Assembly (NCBI GenBank): GCA_964396965.1 | Contig: CAYNGD010000019.1 | Span: 1 to 35,692, forward strand | Length of the DNA stretch: 35,692 bases | Direction of reading: 5' to 3' | Origin: JABMRW01 sp964396965 | GTDB taxonomy: Bacteria; Chloroflexota; Dehalococcoidia; Dehalococcoidales; BS750m-G39 | Shown here: piece after piece, positions 14,840-24,042 of the stretch | How the letters are laid out: the number at the start of each line of letters is the position of its first letter | How positions within the stretch are numbered: the first letter of the stretch is position 1 | Translations under genes and position numbers: made by a program | Notes under the pieces: generated by a model | What the model was told of the DNA's origin: nothing | Databases searched by the model: none | Seen by the model: only the letters and a program-made list of their open reading frames with translations

Positions 14840-17563
14840 CTATTTGAGCATGACCCTGGCGTCAACTATCCGGTAGCCTTTACCCCGGGGCATGACCATC
14901 ACCGGGTTAAAGTCAAGCTCGGCTATCTGAGGTATATCCTCCACCATCGCCGAGAGCCTGAGCAGCAGGTCCTGAACGGCGTCTGTATCCGCCGGCGGCG
15001 AGCCACGGAACCCCTCGAATATTCTGGCCATCTTGATTGAGCCAATCATCTCTTGAGCGTCGAGGTCGGTGATGGGGTGCAGTCTGAGGGCCACATCGTT
15101 TATCAGCTCGGCGTAGATGCCCCCTGAGCCGAACATTATCAGCGGCCCGAACAGCGGGTCCTGGGTCACCCCGGCGATGGTCTCGGTGCCCTCTCTTATC
15201 ATCGGCTGCACCATAACGCCCTGCATCTCACCCTCTCGCCCTTCTTTCTCAAGCCTGGCCCTGATATCATTGAAGGCCTGTTTTACCTCATCCGCCGAGT
15301 TGATGTCAAGCACCACCCCGCCGACATCGCTCTTATGGGTGATAGTAGCCGAAACCAGCTTGACCACCACCGGAAACCCCAGCTTTGCCGCCGCACTAGC
15401 AGCCTGGTCCGCTGTGCTGGCGATAGCCGTCTCAACCAGATGCAGGCCGTAGCAGCCGAGCAGACCGCCTATTTCCTCCGGCTCAAGCCAAAGCGGCCTC
15501 TGTAGGCTCCTGGCCATCGCCCTGCCGATAATATCTCGGGCTTTTTCCCTCTCTATCCCCTTAATCTCGGGGATGCTGCCGGTGGGCTTCCGGCGCATCT
15601 CAGCGTACTCCACCGCCCTGGCCAGGGCGGCTACTGCCTCCTCGGGGAAGGGGTAGCTGGGAACGGAGTTGCCCCTGGAACCAAGCCTGGCCTTGAAGCC
15701 CCTCTGCCCCAGGAAGCAGGCCAGCAGCGGCTTCTCCTCTTTCCAATAGTCCGGCGCCACGTCGCTGATGGCCGCCTCGAAGTCCGCCGTATCGGCGATG
15801 ACCGGCGGAATGAATATGGCCAGGACGGCGTCGCTGCCCCGGTCCGAGGCCAGGGCCTTCAGTATCCCGTAGAACTCCTCGGCGTCGGCGCCAGCGGTGG
15901 TATCGAGGGGATTATGAATACCGATGTCCCGTTTCAGGGCTGATTTCAAGCTCGCGGTCAGTGCCGGGGAGGGCGGGGGCAGGGCGAGGCCCTGGCGAGC
16001 CGCGGCATCGGCGGCAATAATACCGGGGCCGCCACCGTTGGTCACAATGACCAGCCTCCGGCCGCGGGGCAGAGGCTGGTTAGAGAGCAGGGCAGCAACA
16101 TCGAACATCTCCTCCATCAGGTTCACCCTGATGATGCCGGCATGCTGGAAAAGGACATCGGAGACCACGTCCGAGGTGGCCATCGCCCCGGTGTGCGATG
16201 AGGCCGCCCGGGAGCCGGCCTGGGTGCGGCCGCTCTTGACGACGACCACCGGCTTCTTTGAGCTGACCCGGCGGGCCAGGCGGGAAAATCGGCGCGGGTT
16301 ACCGAATGACTCCAGATAGAGCAGGATAACATCGGTGGCCGGGTCCTGCTCCCAGTATTCCAGCAGGTCGTTGGAGGAGATATCGGCCCGGTTGCCGACG
16401 CTGATGAAGGTGGATATGCCCATGTCGAGGTTGCTGGCATATTCCAGAACAACAAGCCCCATCGCCCCACTCTGGGAAAGAAAGGCGACGTTGCCTGCCG
16501 GAGGATAGATCGGCGAGAAGGTGGCGTTCATCCTGACCGAGTGGTCGGTGTTTATCACCCCCATGCAGTTCGGCCCGACGAGGCGCATGCCGTGGCCGAA
16601 GGCAATGTCGCACAGCTCCTTCTCACGGGAGGCGCCCTCCGGCCCGGTTTCCTTGAAGCCATCAGAGATGACCACCAGGACGCGAACCCCCTTGTGCCCG
16701 CACTCGTCGGCCACCTTGACCACCAGCCTGGCCGGGACGGCGATAAGCGCCATATCGACAGTGCCGGAAATATCAGCCACCGAGGGGTAGCTCTTGAGCG
16801 ACATCATGGAATCGGCATTGGGGTTCACCGGGTATATCTTCCCGGAGAAGCCACTCTGTACCAGGCACTGGAGCAGGAGGTAGCCGAGGGTGCCGGGGTA
16901 CCGGGAGGCCCCGATGACCGCCACCGACCTCGGCTCCAGCAGGGCGTGGAGTGAGCTAAGCGTTGAAACCCTCTCCCTCTCGGCTTCCCTGGCCTCTAAC
17001 GCAGTGGTGCGGACTATAGGAAAGGTAACATGGTGCACCCCCGACTGAAGCTCGCTGGCAACGTGAAGGCCGTAGCCCTTGAAAACGTTCATCATGGCCT
17101 CATTTTCGGCGATGACATCAGCCTCGAAGCTATCAATCCCGTTCTGGCGGGCGACGTCAGCCAGCCGATCCAGCAGGCCGGTGCCCAGCCCCCGGCCCTG
17201 GTAGTCGTCCTCAATAACAAATGCCACTTCGGCGGAGCGGCGCTCCGGCAGCCGGTAATACCGGGCGATGGCGACGATATCCCGCTTCGGCTCACGCAGA
17301 ACCTCAGCGACGAAGGCGAAGGTGTCGTGGTAGTCCACGCTGCAAAAACGGGCGGCGTCCTCAAGGGTGGCCGGGTCGGCTATGGCGTGCTGAAAACGCA
17401 GGTAGCGAGTCCTGGGGCTGAGCCGGGAAATAAAATCAACCCAGCCCCGGACGTCGTCCCTCTTTATCGGCCTCACCAGCACATTGGCCCCGTCCTTGAG
17501 GACTATATTGGTCTCGTACTGAGACGGGTAGCTGGATTCACTGGGCTCAGTTTGTCCTGCCAT
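14840..17563 (-). CDS. GNAT acetyltransferase fused to ADP-forming acyl-CoA synthetase
   Basis: A fusion of about 907 residues. Positions below count from the upstream TTG at 17584; subtract 7 for the preferred ATG. The N-terminal GNAT domain (25-190) has acetyl-CoA loop QGRGLGTG at 129-136. A CoA-binding Rossmann domain follows (about 215-310, VAVIGASRYPGTLG), then two CoA-ligase-type domains with the phospho-His candidate H464 in ASSHTGAMAT. An ATP-grasp domain (about 690-914) ends FNPVMVMPRGKGYRIVDARVML. The ligase half interconverts acyl-CoA + ADP + Pi with acid + CoA + ATP; GNAT fusions of this type can acetylate lysines. Because the His is kept, the ligase is probably active. The ATG at 17563 is chosen for the GGGAGGTG before it. 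It follows korB by 45 nt. Confidence 0.93.
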   Translation of the reverse strand: MAGQTEPSESSYPSQYETNIVLKDGANVLVRPIKRDDVRGWVDFISRLSPRTRYLRFQHAIADPATLEDAARFCSVDYHDTFAFVAEVLREPKRDIVAIARYYRLPERRSAEVAFVIEDDYQGRGLGTGLLDRLADVARQNGIDSFEADVIAENEAMMNVFKGYGLHVASELQSGVHHVTFPIVRTTALEAREAERERVSTLSSLHALLEPRSVAVIGASRYPGTLGYLLLQCLVQSGFSGKIYPVNPNADSMMSLKSYPSVADISGTVDMALIAVPARLVVKVADECGHKGVRVLVVISDGFKETGPEGASREKELCDIAFGHGMRLVGPNCMGVINTDHSVRMNATFSPIYPPAGNVAFLSQSGAMGLVVLEYASNLDMGISTFISVGNRADISSNDLLEYWEQDPATDVILLYLESFGNPRRFSRLARRVSSKKPVVVVKSGRTQAGSRAASSHTGAMATSDVVSDVLFQHAGIIRVNLMEEMFDVAALLSNQPLPRGRRLVIVTNGGGPGIIAADAAARQGLALPPPSPALTASLKSALKRDIGIHNPLDTTAGADAEEFYGILKALASDRGSDAVLAIFIPPVIADTADFEAAISDVAPDYWKEEKPLLACFLGQRGFKARLGSRGNSVPSYPFPEEAVAALARAVEYAEMRRKPTGSIPEIKGIEREKARDIIGRAMARSLQRPLWLEPEEIGGLLGCYGLHLVETAIASTADQAASAAAKLGFPVVVKLVSATITHKSDVGGVVLDINSADEVKQAFNDIRARLEKEGREGEMQGVMVQPMIREGTETIAGVTQDPLFGPLIMFGSGGIYAELINDVALRLHPITDLDAQEMIGSIKMARIFEGFRGSPPADTDAVQDLLLRLSAMVEDIPQIAELDFNPVMVMPRGKGYRIVDARVMLK

Positions 17564-17608
17564 TTTTCTAAGCACCTCCCACAACCCTTTATACTTAAAA
17601 AGGGGAAA

Positions 17609-18463
17609 CTACAGCAGCTCGTCAAGGAGCTCCTCGAATTGCCCCGGCTCTAGCTTCTGCTTGACCAGCGGCATCTCCTTAAGGGCGTGCAATTGGCTTT
17701 CATAGACGGGACGATTGTTGCGGTAGATTATGCCGATGGGTATCCGCTCGCCCCACTCCAGGGCTTTGGCAAAGGCGGCCATGCGGTCGGCCGGGTCATA
17801 GCCCGACTCCCCCAGCTTGTACAGCCTCTTCCGGTACCAGTCGTAGGTGTTCTGATGGTTGAAGGAGACGCAGGGCTGGAGCACCTCTATCAGGGAAAAG
17901 CCCTTATGCCGTATGCCCTCCTGGATTATGGCCGACAGGTGGTCCACATCCGCCGAGAAGCCGCGCGCCACGAAGCCGCAGTCGCAGGCCACCGCCAGGG
18001 CCAGCGCCCGCAGGGGGAACCAGGCCCCCTCCGGCGTCGTCTTGGTGATAAAGCCGAAGTCACTGGTGGGGGAGGCCTGCCCCTTGGTCAGGCCGTAGAC
18101 CTGGTTATTGTGCACCATATAGGTAATATCAACGTTGCGGGTCATCGCCGAGATGAAGTGGTTCCCGCCCTCGCCGTAGCCGTCCCCGTCACCGCTGACG
18201 GCGATAACAGTAAGCTCATGGTTGGCTATCTTGGCGGCCTGGGCGGCCGGGACCGGCCGGCCGTGCAGCTCGTTGAGGACATGACAGTGGAGATAGTGGG
18301 GGAACTTGCCCGACTGCCCGATGCCGGAGACCATCAAAACCTGGTGCGGCTCAAGCCCCAGGGCGACCAGCGCCCGCCGCATTGAGGTCAGGATACCGAA
18401 GTTACCGCAGCCCGGACACCACTGGCTGACCATCGCCGGTGCGTAATCTTTTAGCGTGACCAT
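17609..18463 (-). CDS. korB: 2-oxoacid:ferredoxin oxidoreductase, beta subunit
   Basis: A 284-residue TPP-binding subunit. WCPGCGNFGILTSMRRAL (residues 17-34) provides the conserved CxxC, and GDGDGYGEGGNHF with the later MVHNNQVYGLTKGQ is the TPP-Mg2+ motif. With the alpha subunit it oxidatively decarboxylates a 2-oxoacid to acyl-CoA and reduces ferredoxin. The length and motifs fit the 2-oxoglutarate or branched-chain 2-oxoacid type rather than a four-subunit pyruvate enzyme, but the substrate is not certain. It starts 2 nt after the korA stop, so the two are cotranscribed. No ferredoxin-like delta subunit is next to it. Confidence 0.95.
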   Translation of the reverse strand: MVTLKDYAPAMVSQWCPGCGNFGILTSMRRALVALGLEPHQVLMVSGIGQSGKFPHYLHCHVLNELHGRPVPAAQAAKIANHELTVIAVSGDGDGYGEGGNHFISAMTRNVDITYMVHNNQVYGLTKGQASPTSDFGFITKTTPEGAWFPLRALALAVACDCGFVARGFSADVDHLSAIIQEGIRHKGFSLIEVLQPCVSFNHQNTYDWYRKRLYKLGESGYDPADRMAAFAKALEWGERIPIGIIYRNNRPVYESQLHALKEMPLVKQKLEPGQFEELLDELL

Positions 18464-18465
18464 GG

Positions 18466-20196
18466 CTAGACCACCTCCTTTTTCAGCTCCCTCATGATAT
18501 ACTCCGGGGAAAGGGGACGCCCGTCAAACTTAAGAACCATGCCGCCGACCCTGATTCCCGTCTCGGCTGCAATCAGATGGGCCAGCTGGCCGGTGGCGTT
18601 GTTTTCAACCACTATTATACTTCTGCCGGCGCCACTTAGGGCCGAGGCTACCGCCTCCGCCGGAAACGGCCAGACTTCGTTCAGATGGAGCCGGCTGGCC
18701 TTTATTCCCTCTTTCTCCAGTAGCCGCACTGCCTCCTCAATCGCCCCGTAGGTGCTGCCCCAGCCTACCAGCATAATTTCAGCGCCGGCTTTCTTCTTAA
18801 ACAGTGGTTTGGCGATATCATTTTTCAGGCTCTGGTATTTTTTCAGCCGCTTTAGCATCATCAGCCGGCGCAGCTCGGCGTCCTCAATCATGTGCCCCGC
18901 CTCGTCGTGCTCGTCAGAATCGGTGGCCACCAGTGCCCTGCCCCGCATCGGTATCGCCCGGGGAGATATGCCGGAATCGGTGAAGCGGTGCCTCTTGTAG
19001 TCTTTAGCGCTATCGGACTCCGCCTCGGTAAGCAGCTGGCCGCGTTCAATCTTGACGTCGCTCAGCCTGAACCTGGGCACTGTCTGGTAGGAGCTGGCCA
19101 GGTGCTGGTCGGTAAGTATAACCACCGGCAGCTGGTACTTCTCGGCCAGATTGAAGGCGTGGACGGTGACCCCGAAGGCGTCCTCAACGGTGGACGGGGC
19201 CAGCACCGCCCTGGGGAACTCCCCGGAGCCACCGTAGACGGCGAAGCCCAGCTCACCTTGCTCCGTCCGCGTGGGCAGACCAACGCCAGGGCCGGGCCTC
19301 TGGGCAATAACGATCACCACCGGTGTTTCGGTGACGCCGGCCAGACCGTAGCCCTCGGTCATCAGGGCGAAACCATCGCCGGAGGTCGCCGTCATTGAGC
19401 GGACGCCGGCGAAACCGGCGCCGACGGCCATATTCACCGCCGCGATCTCGTCCTCGGGCTGCACCACCACGATATTAGACCTTCTCCCCTTGTCGGCGAT
19501 ATACTCCATTATCGTCGAGGCCGGCGTCATCGGGTAGGCCGCCATGAACTTGCAGCCGGCAGCCATCGCCCCCAGGGCGATGGCCTCGTTGCCATTGAGG
19601 AGCATCATCTTATCCCGAATGGCGGCCGGCTTCACCATCCCCCTGACCACCCCCGGTCTCTGCTTCAGGACATAGTCATGGCCGGCCCTGGCCGCCTTGA
19701 TATTGTCCTCAACTATCTCTCTGCCAAGATGGGCGAAATGCTCCCGCAGCACCTGGGCCAGTATCTCAAAATCATAGCCCCCGACGGCGATAGCGGCGCC
19801 GACACCAACCGAGTTGGTCATCAGCTTGTTTGAGGTTGTCTCCTCAGCCAGCCTCTCCAGCGGTATGCTCAGTGAGTTCAGCTTCTTGCCCTCTATGCTC
19901 AATTTGTCGTGGTCAAAGATGGTAATGCCGTCCGGCTTAACCTCCTGGTGATGGCGCTCCACCGACTCCTGGTCGATGGCAATCAGAATGTCCAGCTTCT
20001 CGGATATGGCCTGTACTCTGGCATCGCTGGCCCGCACCCGGTAGAAATTATGGCCGCCCCTGACCCTTGACTCGTAGTCCTGGTCGGCAAAAACGTGGAG
20101 ACCGGCCCGCGACATCGTCTTGGCCAGAACAAAACCGACGGTCTGGACACCCTGACCGGCCTCGCCGCCGGCCATAAAGTTTATCTCCGCTGCCAC
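18466..20196 (-). CDS. korA: 2-oxoacid:ferredoxin oxidoreductase, fused gamma-alpha subunit
   Basis: A 576-residue protein with the gamma domain at the N-terminus (1-185, including GGEAGQGVQTVGFVLAK and ESRVRGGHNFYRVR) joined to the alpha domain (195-576, including GNEAIALGAMAAGCKFMAAYPMTPAST, broken after AAG, and later VVQPEDEIAAVNMAVGAGF). This gamma-alpha fusion is typical of KorA-type enzymes. It starts at a GTG 7 nt behind AGGAGG. It is the first gene of a minus-strand operon with korB and the acyl-CoA synthetase: oxidation to acyl-CoA, then ATP formation. Its promoter carries copy 3 of the shared motif (20260-20328). Confidence 0.95.
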   Translation of the reverse strand: MAAEINFMAGGEAGQGVQTVGFVLAKTMSRAGLHVFADQDYESRVRGGHNFYRVRASDARVQAISEKLDILIAIDQESVERHHQEVKPDGITIFDHDKLSIEGKKLNSLSIPLERLAEETTSNKLMTNSVGVGAAIAVGGYDFEILAQVLREHFAHLGREIVEDNIKAARAGHDYVLKQRPGVVRGMVKPAAIRDKMMLLNGNEAIALGAMAAGCKFMAAYPMTPASTIMEYIADKGRRSNIVVVQPEDEIAAVNMAVGAGFAGVRSMTATSGDGFALMTEGYGLAGVTETPVVIVIAQRPGPGVGLPTRTEQGELGFAVYGGSGEFPRAVLAPSTVEDAFGVTVHAFNLAEKYQLPVVILTDQHLASSYQTVPRFRLSDVKIERGQLLTEAESDSAKDYKRHRFTDSGISPRAIPMRGRALVATDSDEHDEAGHMIEDAELRRLMMLKRLKKYQSLKNDIAKPLFKKKAGAEIMLVGWGSTYGAIEEAVRLLEKEGIKASRLHLNEVWPFPAEAVASALSGAGRSIIVVENNATGQLAHLIAAETGIRVGGMVLKFDGRPLSPEYIMRELKKEVV

Positions 20197-20259
20197 TTTT
20201 TCGCCTCCTCTCTCTCGTATTAGAAATAAAAAACTCCCCCATAACAGGTGTCTCTGGCT

Positions 20260-20328
20260 ATTCTGGCAGTTGTGGCGTTAAATAGTCATCAAATCCGGCC
20301 GTAGAAACGTTACAAAATTGTGACATTT
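20260..20328 (-). promoter_or_regulatory. Regulated promoter of the korAB operon (shared motif, copy 3)
   Basis: On the minus strand AAATGTCACAATTTTGTAAC (20309-20328), 19 nt, ATGACT (20284-20289), 18 nt and a weak CAGAAT (20260-20265). The palindrome GTTAC-N6-GTGAC is centred near -63 from the korA start and near -62 from the divergent Rrf2 start, so one bound protein could serve both promoters. Confidence 0.7.
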
Positions 20329-20366
20329 AACCCCGAAATTGACAAACCCTCAATTTTGGGCTATCC

Positions 20367-20392
20367 TATAATTGTAGACTAAAATAGTCAAC
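20367..20392 (+). promoter_or_regulatory. Rrf2 promoter with IscR type 1-like operator
   Basis: TATAAT (20367-20372) is directly followed by GTAGACTAAAATAGTCAAC (20374-20392), an 8-3-8 inverted repeat with one mismatch. The core GACTA-AAA-TAGTC matches the known IscR type 1 pattern YGACTRWWWYAGTCR in 14 of 15 positions. Covering the start of transcription, it fits autorepression. A further inverted repeat, AAATTGA-N7-TCAATTT, lies at 20336-20356. Confidence 0.75.
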
Positions 20393-20411
20393 TTTAGGAG
20401 CAACTCTGCCA

Positions 20412-20828
20412 ATGAAGCTTACTACCAAGGGACGCTACGGCACCAGGGCGCTCCTGGACATCGCCCTTAACTCTCAGGATGGGCCGGTAACGCTGAAAGA
20501 GATAGCCCGGAGGCAGCAGATTCCGCTGTCCTATCTGGAGCACCTGATTTCGCCCCTGGTGGAGGGCGGCGTAATAAGGAGCACCCGGGGCGTTGGCGGC
20601 GGGGTTTCACTGGCCAGGTCCCCCGGAGAGATAAGGCTGAGCGAGGTTATCGGGCTTCTGGAGAACTCCACGGCCCTGGCAGAGTGCGTTGACAACCCCC
20701 AGGTGTGCAGCCGCTCCGAGTTCTGCGCCACCCGCGATATCTGGAGAGAGCTCAAGGCGGCCATGGACGAGTTCCTGCAATCGAGAACGCTGGACGACCT
20801 GATAGAGCGCCAGAAGGGGAAGGGGTGA
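20412..20828 (+). CDS. Rrf2-family regulator, IscR-like (Fe-S sensing)
   Basis: A 138-residue Rrf2 protein. The winged helix occupies 1-75 (MKLTTKGRYGTRALLDIA, LKEIARRQQIPLSYLEHLI, TRGVGGGVSLAR). Three cysteines, C92, C99 and C105, are spaced like the cluster ligands of IscR, which distinguishes it from the cluster-free CymR type. Such regulators control Fe-S assembly or cysteine supply according to cluster status. Directly upstream is an IscR-type operator, and downstream are a MoeB-like E1, a Cys-rich protein, cysteine synthase and a MOSC protein, all on the same strand, so it probably represses its own operon. Confidence 0.93.
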   Translation: MKLTTKGRYGTRALLDIALNSQDGPVTLKEIARRQQIPLSYLEHLISPLVEGGVIRSTRGVGGGVSLARSPGEIRLSEVIGLLENSTALAECVDNPQVCSRSEFCATRDIWRELKAAMDEFLQSRTLDDLIERQKGKG

Positions 20829-20835
20829 GGCCCTT

Positions 20836-21888
20836 ATGATTAGCCGGCATTTAAGGGATCGGTATTCCCGGCAGACGATATTCCCGGCCATCGGTGAGGA
20901 GGGACAGGCGAAGCTGGGCCGCGCTAGCGTGGTCATCATCGGCTGCGGCGCCCTGGGCACCAATATCGCCAGCCTGCTGGTGCGGGCCGGGATGGGCAAA
21001 GTAAGAATTATTGACCGGGATTTTATTGAATACCATAACCTGCAGCGGCAGGTTCTTTTTGACGAGGAGGACATCAAGGCCGGGCTGCCCAAGGCGGTGG
21101 CCGCCGAGCGGCACCTGAGGAAGGTGAACTCCTCGGTTGAGGTTGAGGGTATAGTTGCCGACGCCAACTACACCAACATTGAGGGCTTCTGCGCCGGGGC
21201 CGATGTAATATTGGACGGCCTGGACAACTTCGAGACCCGTCTTCTAATCAACGATGTCTCCCTGAAGCATAAGATTCCCTGGGTCTACGGAGGGGCGATT
21301 GCCGCCCAGGGCATGACCATGACGGTAATCCCAGGACAGACCCCTTGTCTGCGCTGTGTTTCGCCCGCCTTGCCCGACCCGACAACCACACCCACCTGCG
21401 AGACGGCGGGTATAGTCGGCACGGTGCCGGCGGTGGTGGGGGCGCTGCAGGCCACCGAGGCAATCAAGATAGTGATCAGCGCTAAAGCTAACCGGGAACT
21501 CATTACCCTTGACCTCTGGAAGGGCGTTTTCAATCACATTAAGGTCGCCCGCCGCGAGGACTGTCCCGCCTGCCGGGGAAAATACGAGTTTCTTGAGGAT
21601 AGGTTTACCCTGAAAACGACCTCCTTCTGCGGGCAGAGCCGGGCGGTTCAGGTGGTCGACAGCAGGGTGAAACAGATTTCCCTTGACGAGCTGGCGGCCA
21701 GTCTCAAGGACGCCGGCGAGCTGAGCCGCGACGAGTTCAGCCTGCGCCTACGTGTTGATGGTAGAGAGATAATCATCTTCCCCGACGGCCGCGCCATCGT
21801 CAAAAATACCATTGATGAAGCCTTAGCCAAAGAACTTTACATAAGATATATTGCCGCAGCCCGAACCAGAGCGGCGGAGCGCCGATAG
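20836..21888 (+). CDS. ThiF/MoeB/HesA-family E1-like adenylyltransferase with C-terminal extension
   Basis: A 350-residue E1-like enzyme that adenylates the C-terminus of a ubiquitin-like sulfur carrier (ThiS, MoaD or CysO type). Visible are RYSRQTIFPAIGEEGQ, the ATP loop GCGALGTN (36-43), DRDFIEYHNLQRQ, zinc ligands C171-LR-C174 and C243-PA-C246, and a catalytic-type C188 in TPTCETAGI. After residue 255 there is a C-terminal extension of about 95 residues (VKQISLDELAASL, LRLRVDGREIIIFPDGRAIV) that is not a rhodanese domain and has no conserved rhodanese Cys loop. It starts 7 nt after the Rrf2 gene. No sulfur-carrier protein is encoded next to it. Confidence 0.9.
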   Translation: MISRHLRDRYSRQTIFPAIGEEGQAKLGRASVVIIGCGALGTNIASLLVRAGMGKVRIIDRDFIEYHNLQRQVLFDEEDIKAGLPKAVAAERHLRKVNSSVEVEGIVADANYTNIEGFCAGADVILDGLDNFETRLLINDVSLKHKIPWVYGGAIAAQGMTMTVIPGQTPCLRCVSPALPDPTTTPTCETAGIVGTVPAVVGALQATEAIKIVISAKANRELITLDLWKGVFNHIKVARREDCPACRGKYEFLEDRFTLKTTSFCGQSRAVQVVDSRVKQISLDELAASLKDAGELSRDEFSLRLRVDGREIIIFPDGRAIVKNTIDEALAKELYIRYIAAARTRAAERR

Positions 21889-21905
21889 TTTAAGGAGGAC
21901 TAATA

Positions 21906-22361
21906 ATGGCCAAGACAAATATGCTCTGCCCGTTCAGCAACAAGCTGTGCAGTGAGTGTCCTCTCTATCGAGGCCGGCACTACTACCTCAGTCTGTGCCA
22001 GAAATACCGGGGGCACATTGACAAACCGGGGAACAACAAACCTGATAACAACCACCACCCGGTTGACTTCCAGACTATGTGGAAGCTAGTGCAGCCCTGG
22101 GCGGAAGGCCCCCAGCCGGAGGCCGAGCCGGAGGTCAAGCTCAGGCTTGTCGATGCCGAAAACGAGACCAGCCGGTTTTTTGACCTCGACGAGGCCAAGA
22201 GCTGGGACTGGGACGACCCGACGATTATGAGGGTAATCGGCGACCTTCAGGTCACCAGATGGGACAAGCTGTTGGAGATAGTCCGCTTCAAGGCCAAGAA
22301 GGGCTATAAGCAGGTGGATGTCTATGAAGCCCCCCGCTTCATGCTGCTGGGCGGAGGCTGA
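21906..22361 (+). CDS. Cys-rich conserved hypothetical protein in the sulfur operon
   Basis: A 151-residue protein with an N-terminal cysteine motif C8-x6-C15-x2-C18-x12-C31 (CPFSNKLCSECPLYRGRHYY, then C31), suited to a zinc site or Fe-S cluster. A hydrophilic Pro/Asn/Glu linker follows, then a compact domain from about residue 75 with FDLDEAKSWDWDDP and a C-terminal VDVYEAPRFMLL. AAGGAGG lies upstream of the ATG. Between the E1-like and cysteine synthase genes, it is probably part of the same operon. I do not recognise the family; a redox or metal-sensing partner of the sulfur genes is a guess. Confidence 0.75.
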   Translation: MAKTNMLCPFSNKLCSECPLYRGRHYYLSLCQKYRGHIDKPGNNKPDNNHHPVDFQTMWKLVQPWAEGPQPEAEPEVKLRLVDAENETSRFFDLDEAKSWDWDDPTIMRVIGDLQVTRWDKLLEIVRFKAKKGYKQVDVYEAPRFMLLGGG

Positions 22362-22368
22362 ATTAAAG

Positions 22369-23361
<993 letters not shown>

Positions 23362-23362
23362 A

Positions 23363-23806
23363 ATGGCCAGGATAGTTGCCGTCTGCATAAGCGAGCGAAA
23401 GGGGACCAAAAAGGAAGCGGTCAAGGAAGCGTCTCTTCAAGAAGCCTTCGGTCTTACCGGGGATGCCCATGCTGACGGCGGCACCCACCGTCAGGTGAGC
23501 CTGCTGGCCATCGAGAGTATCAATAAGATGCGCAGTCTGGGCTTTGATGTTGGCCCGGGGGACTTTGCCGAGAACCTTACCTGTGAAGGGGTAGAGCTGG
23601 CCTCGCTGCCGGTGGGGACACAGCTGACGGTAGGGGAAGAGGTCATCCTGGAGATTAGTCAGATAGGTAAGGAGTGCCACAGCGGCTGCGCTATCTATCG
23701 CCAGATAGGCAGGTGCATCATGCCCAGAGAAGGGGTATTCGCCAGGGTGATCAGGGGCGGTATGGTCAGGGCGGGCGATGCCATAGAACCGAGTGGCAAT
23801 TCGTAG
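23363..23806 (+). CDS. MOSC domain protein
   Basis: A 147-residue single MOSC domain, a beta fold from the C-terminus of molybdenum cofactor sulfurases, thought to carry or transfer sulfur. GLTGDAHADGGTHRQVSLL (30-48) and ISQIGKECHSGC with REGVFARVIRGG are the family motifs; C105, C109 and C118 cluster there and C105 matches the conserved Cys. It starts 1 nt after the cysK stop, so it is translationally coupled and last in the sulfur operon. With the MoeB-like gene upstream it points to molybdopterin or sulfur-carrier chemistry. Confidence 0.93.
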   Translation: MARIVAVCISERKGTKKEAVKEASLQEAFGLTGDAHADGGTHRQVSLLAIESINKMRSLGFDVGPGDFAENLTCEGVELASLPVGTQLTVGEEVILEISQIGKECHSGCAIYRQIGRCIMPREGVFARVIRGGMVRAGDAIEPSGNS

Positions 23807-23840
23807 CTAGCGAAATAAGCAATCCAGCTCAGCGTCCTAG

Positions 23841-24038
23841 TCAAGCGGCGCCACCATTCTTGCCTCGTCTGGCTATCCCGAAAGCTATGATAACCAAGCC
23901 AGCCAGCGCCAGCGTCACCCCCGCCAGATAGACCGCCAGCTGAACTGTCGGCTGATTAATGAGGCCTGCTACGACTTTGGCCAAGAGCAATCCGACGACA
24001 CTGGTCACTACACCCGGTAGCCATATTTTTATTCTCAA
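23841..24038 (-). CDS. Small two-helix membrane protein downstream of the decarboxylase beta subunit
   Basis: A 65-residue protein, start TTG, with two predicted membrane helices (about 6-30 and 34-55) and a basic RRGKNGG tail. It begins 4 nt after the stop of the beta-subunit gene on the same strand, with no promoter visible between. No family is recognised. It could be a small accessory subunit of the Na+ pump; the TTG start and short length keep confidence moderate. Confidence 0.55.
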   Translation of the reverse strand: MRIKIWLPGVVTSVVGLLLAKVVAGLINQPTVQLAVYLAGVTLALAGLVIIAFGIARRGKNGGAA

Positions 24039-24042
24039 AGGC

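Noticed and set aside
22318..22368. Upstream start of cysteine synthase at 22318
   Set aside because: It overlaps the previous gene by 44 nt and the residues are a frame-shifted reading of that gene's end; ATG at 22369 has GGAGG.
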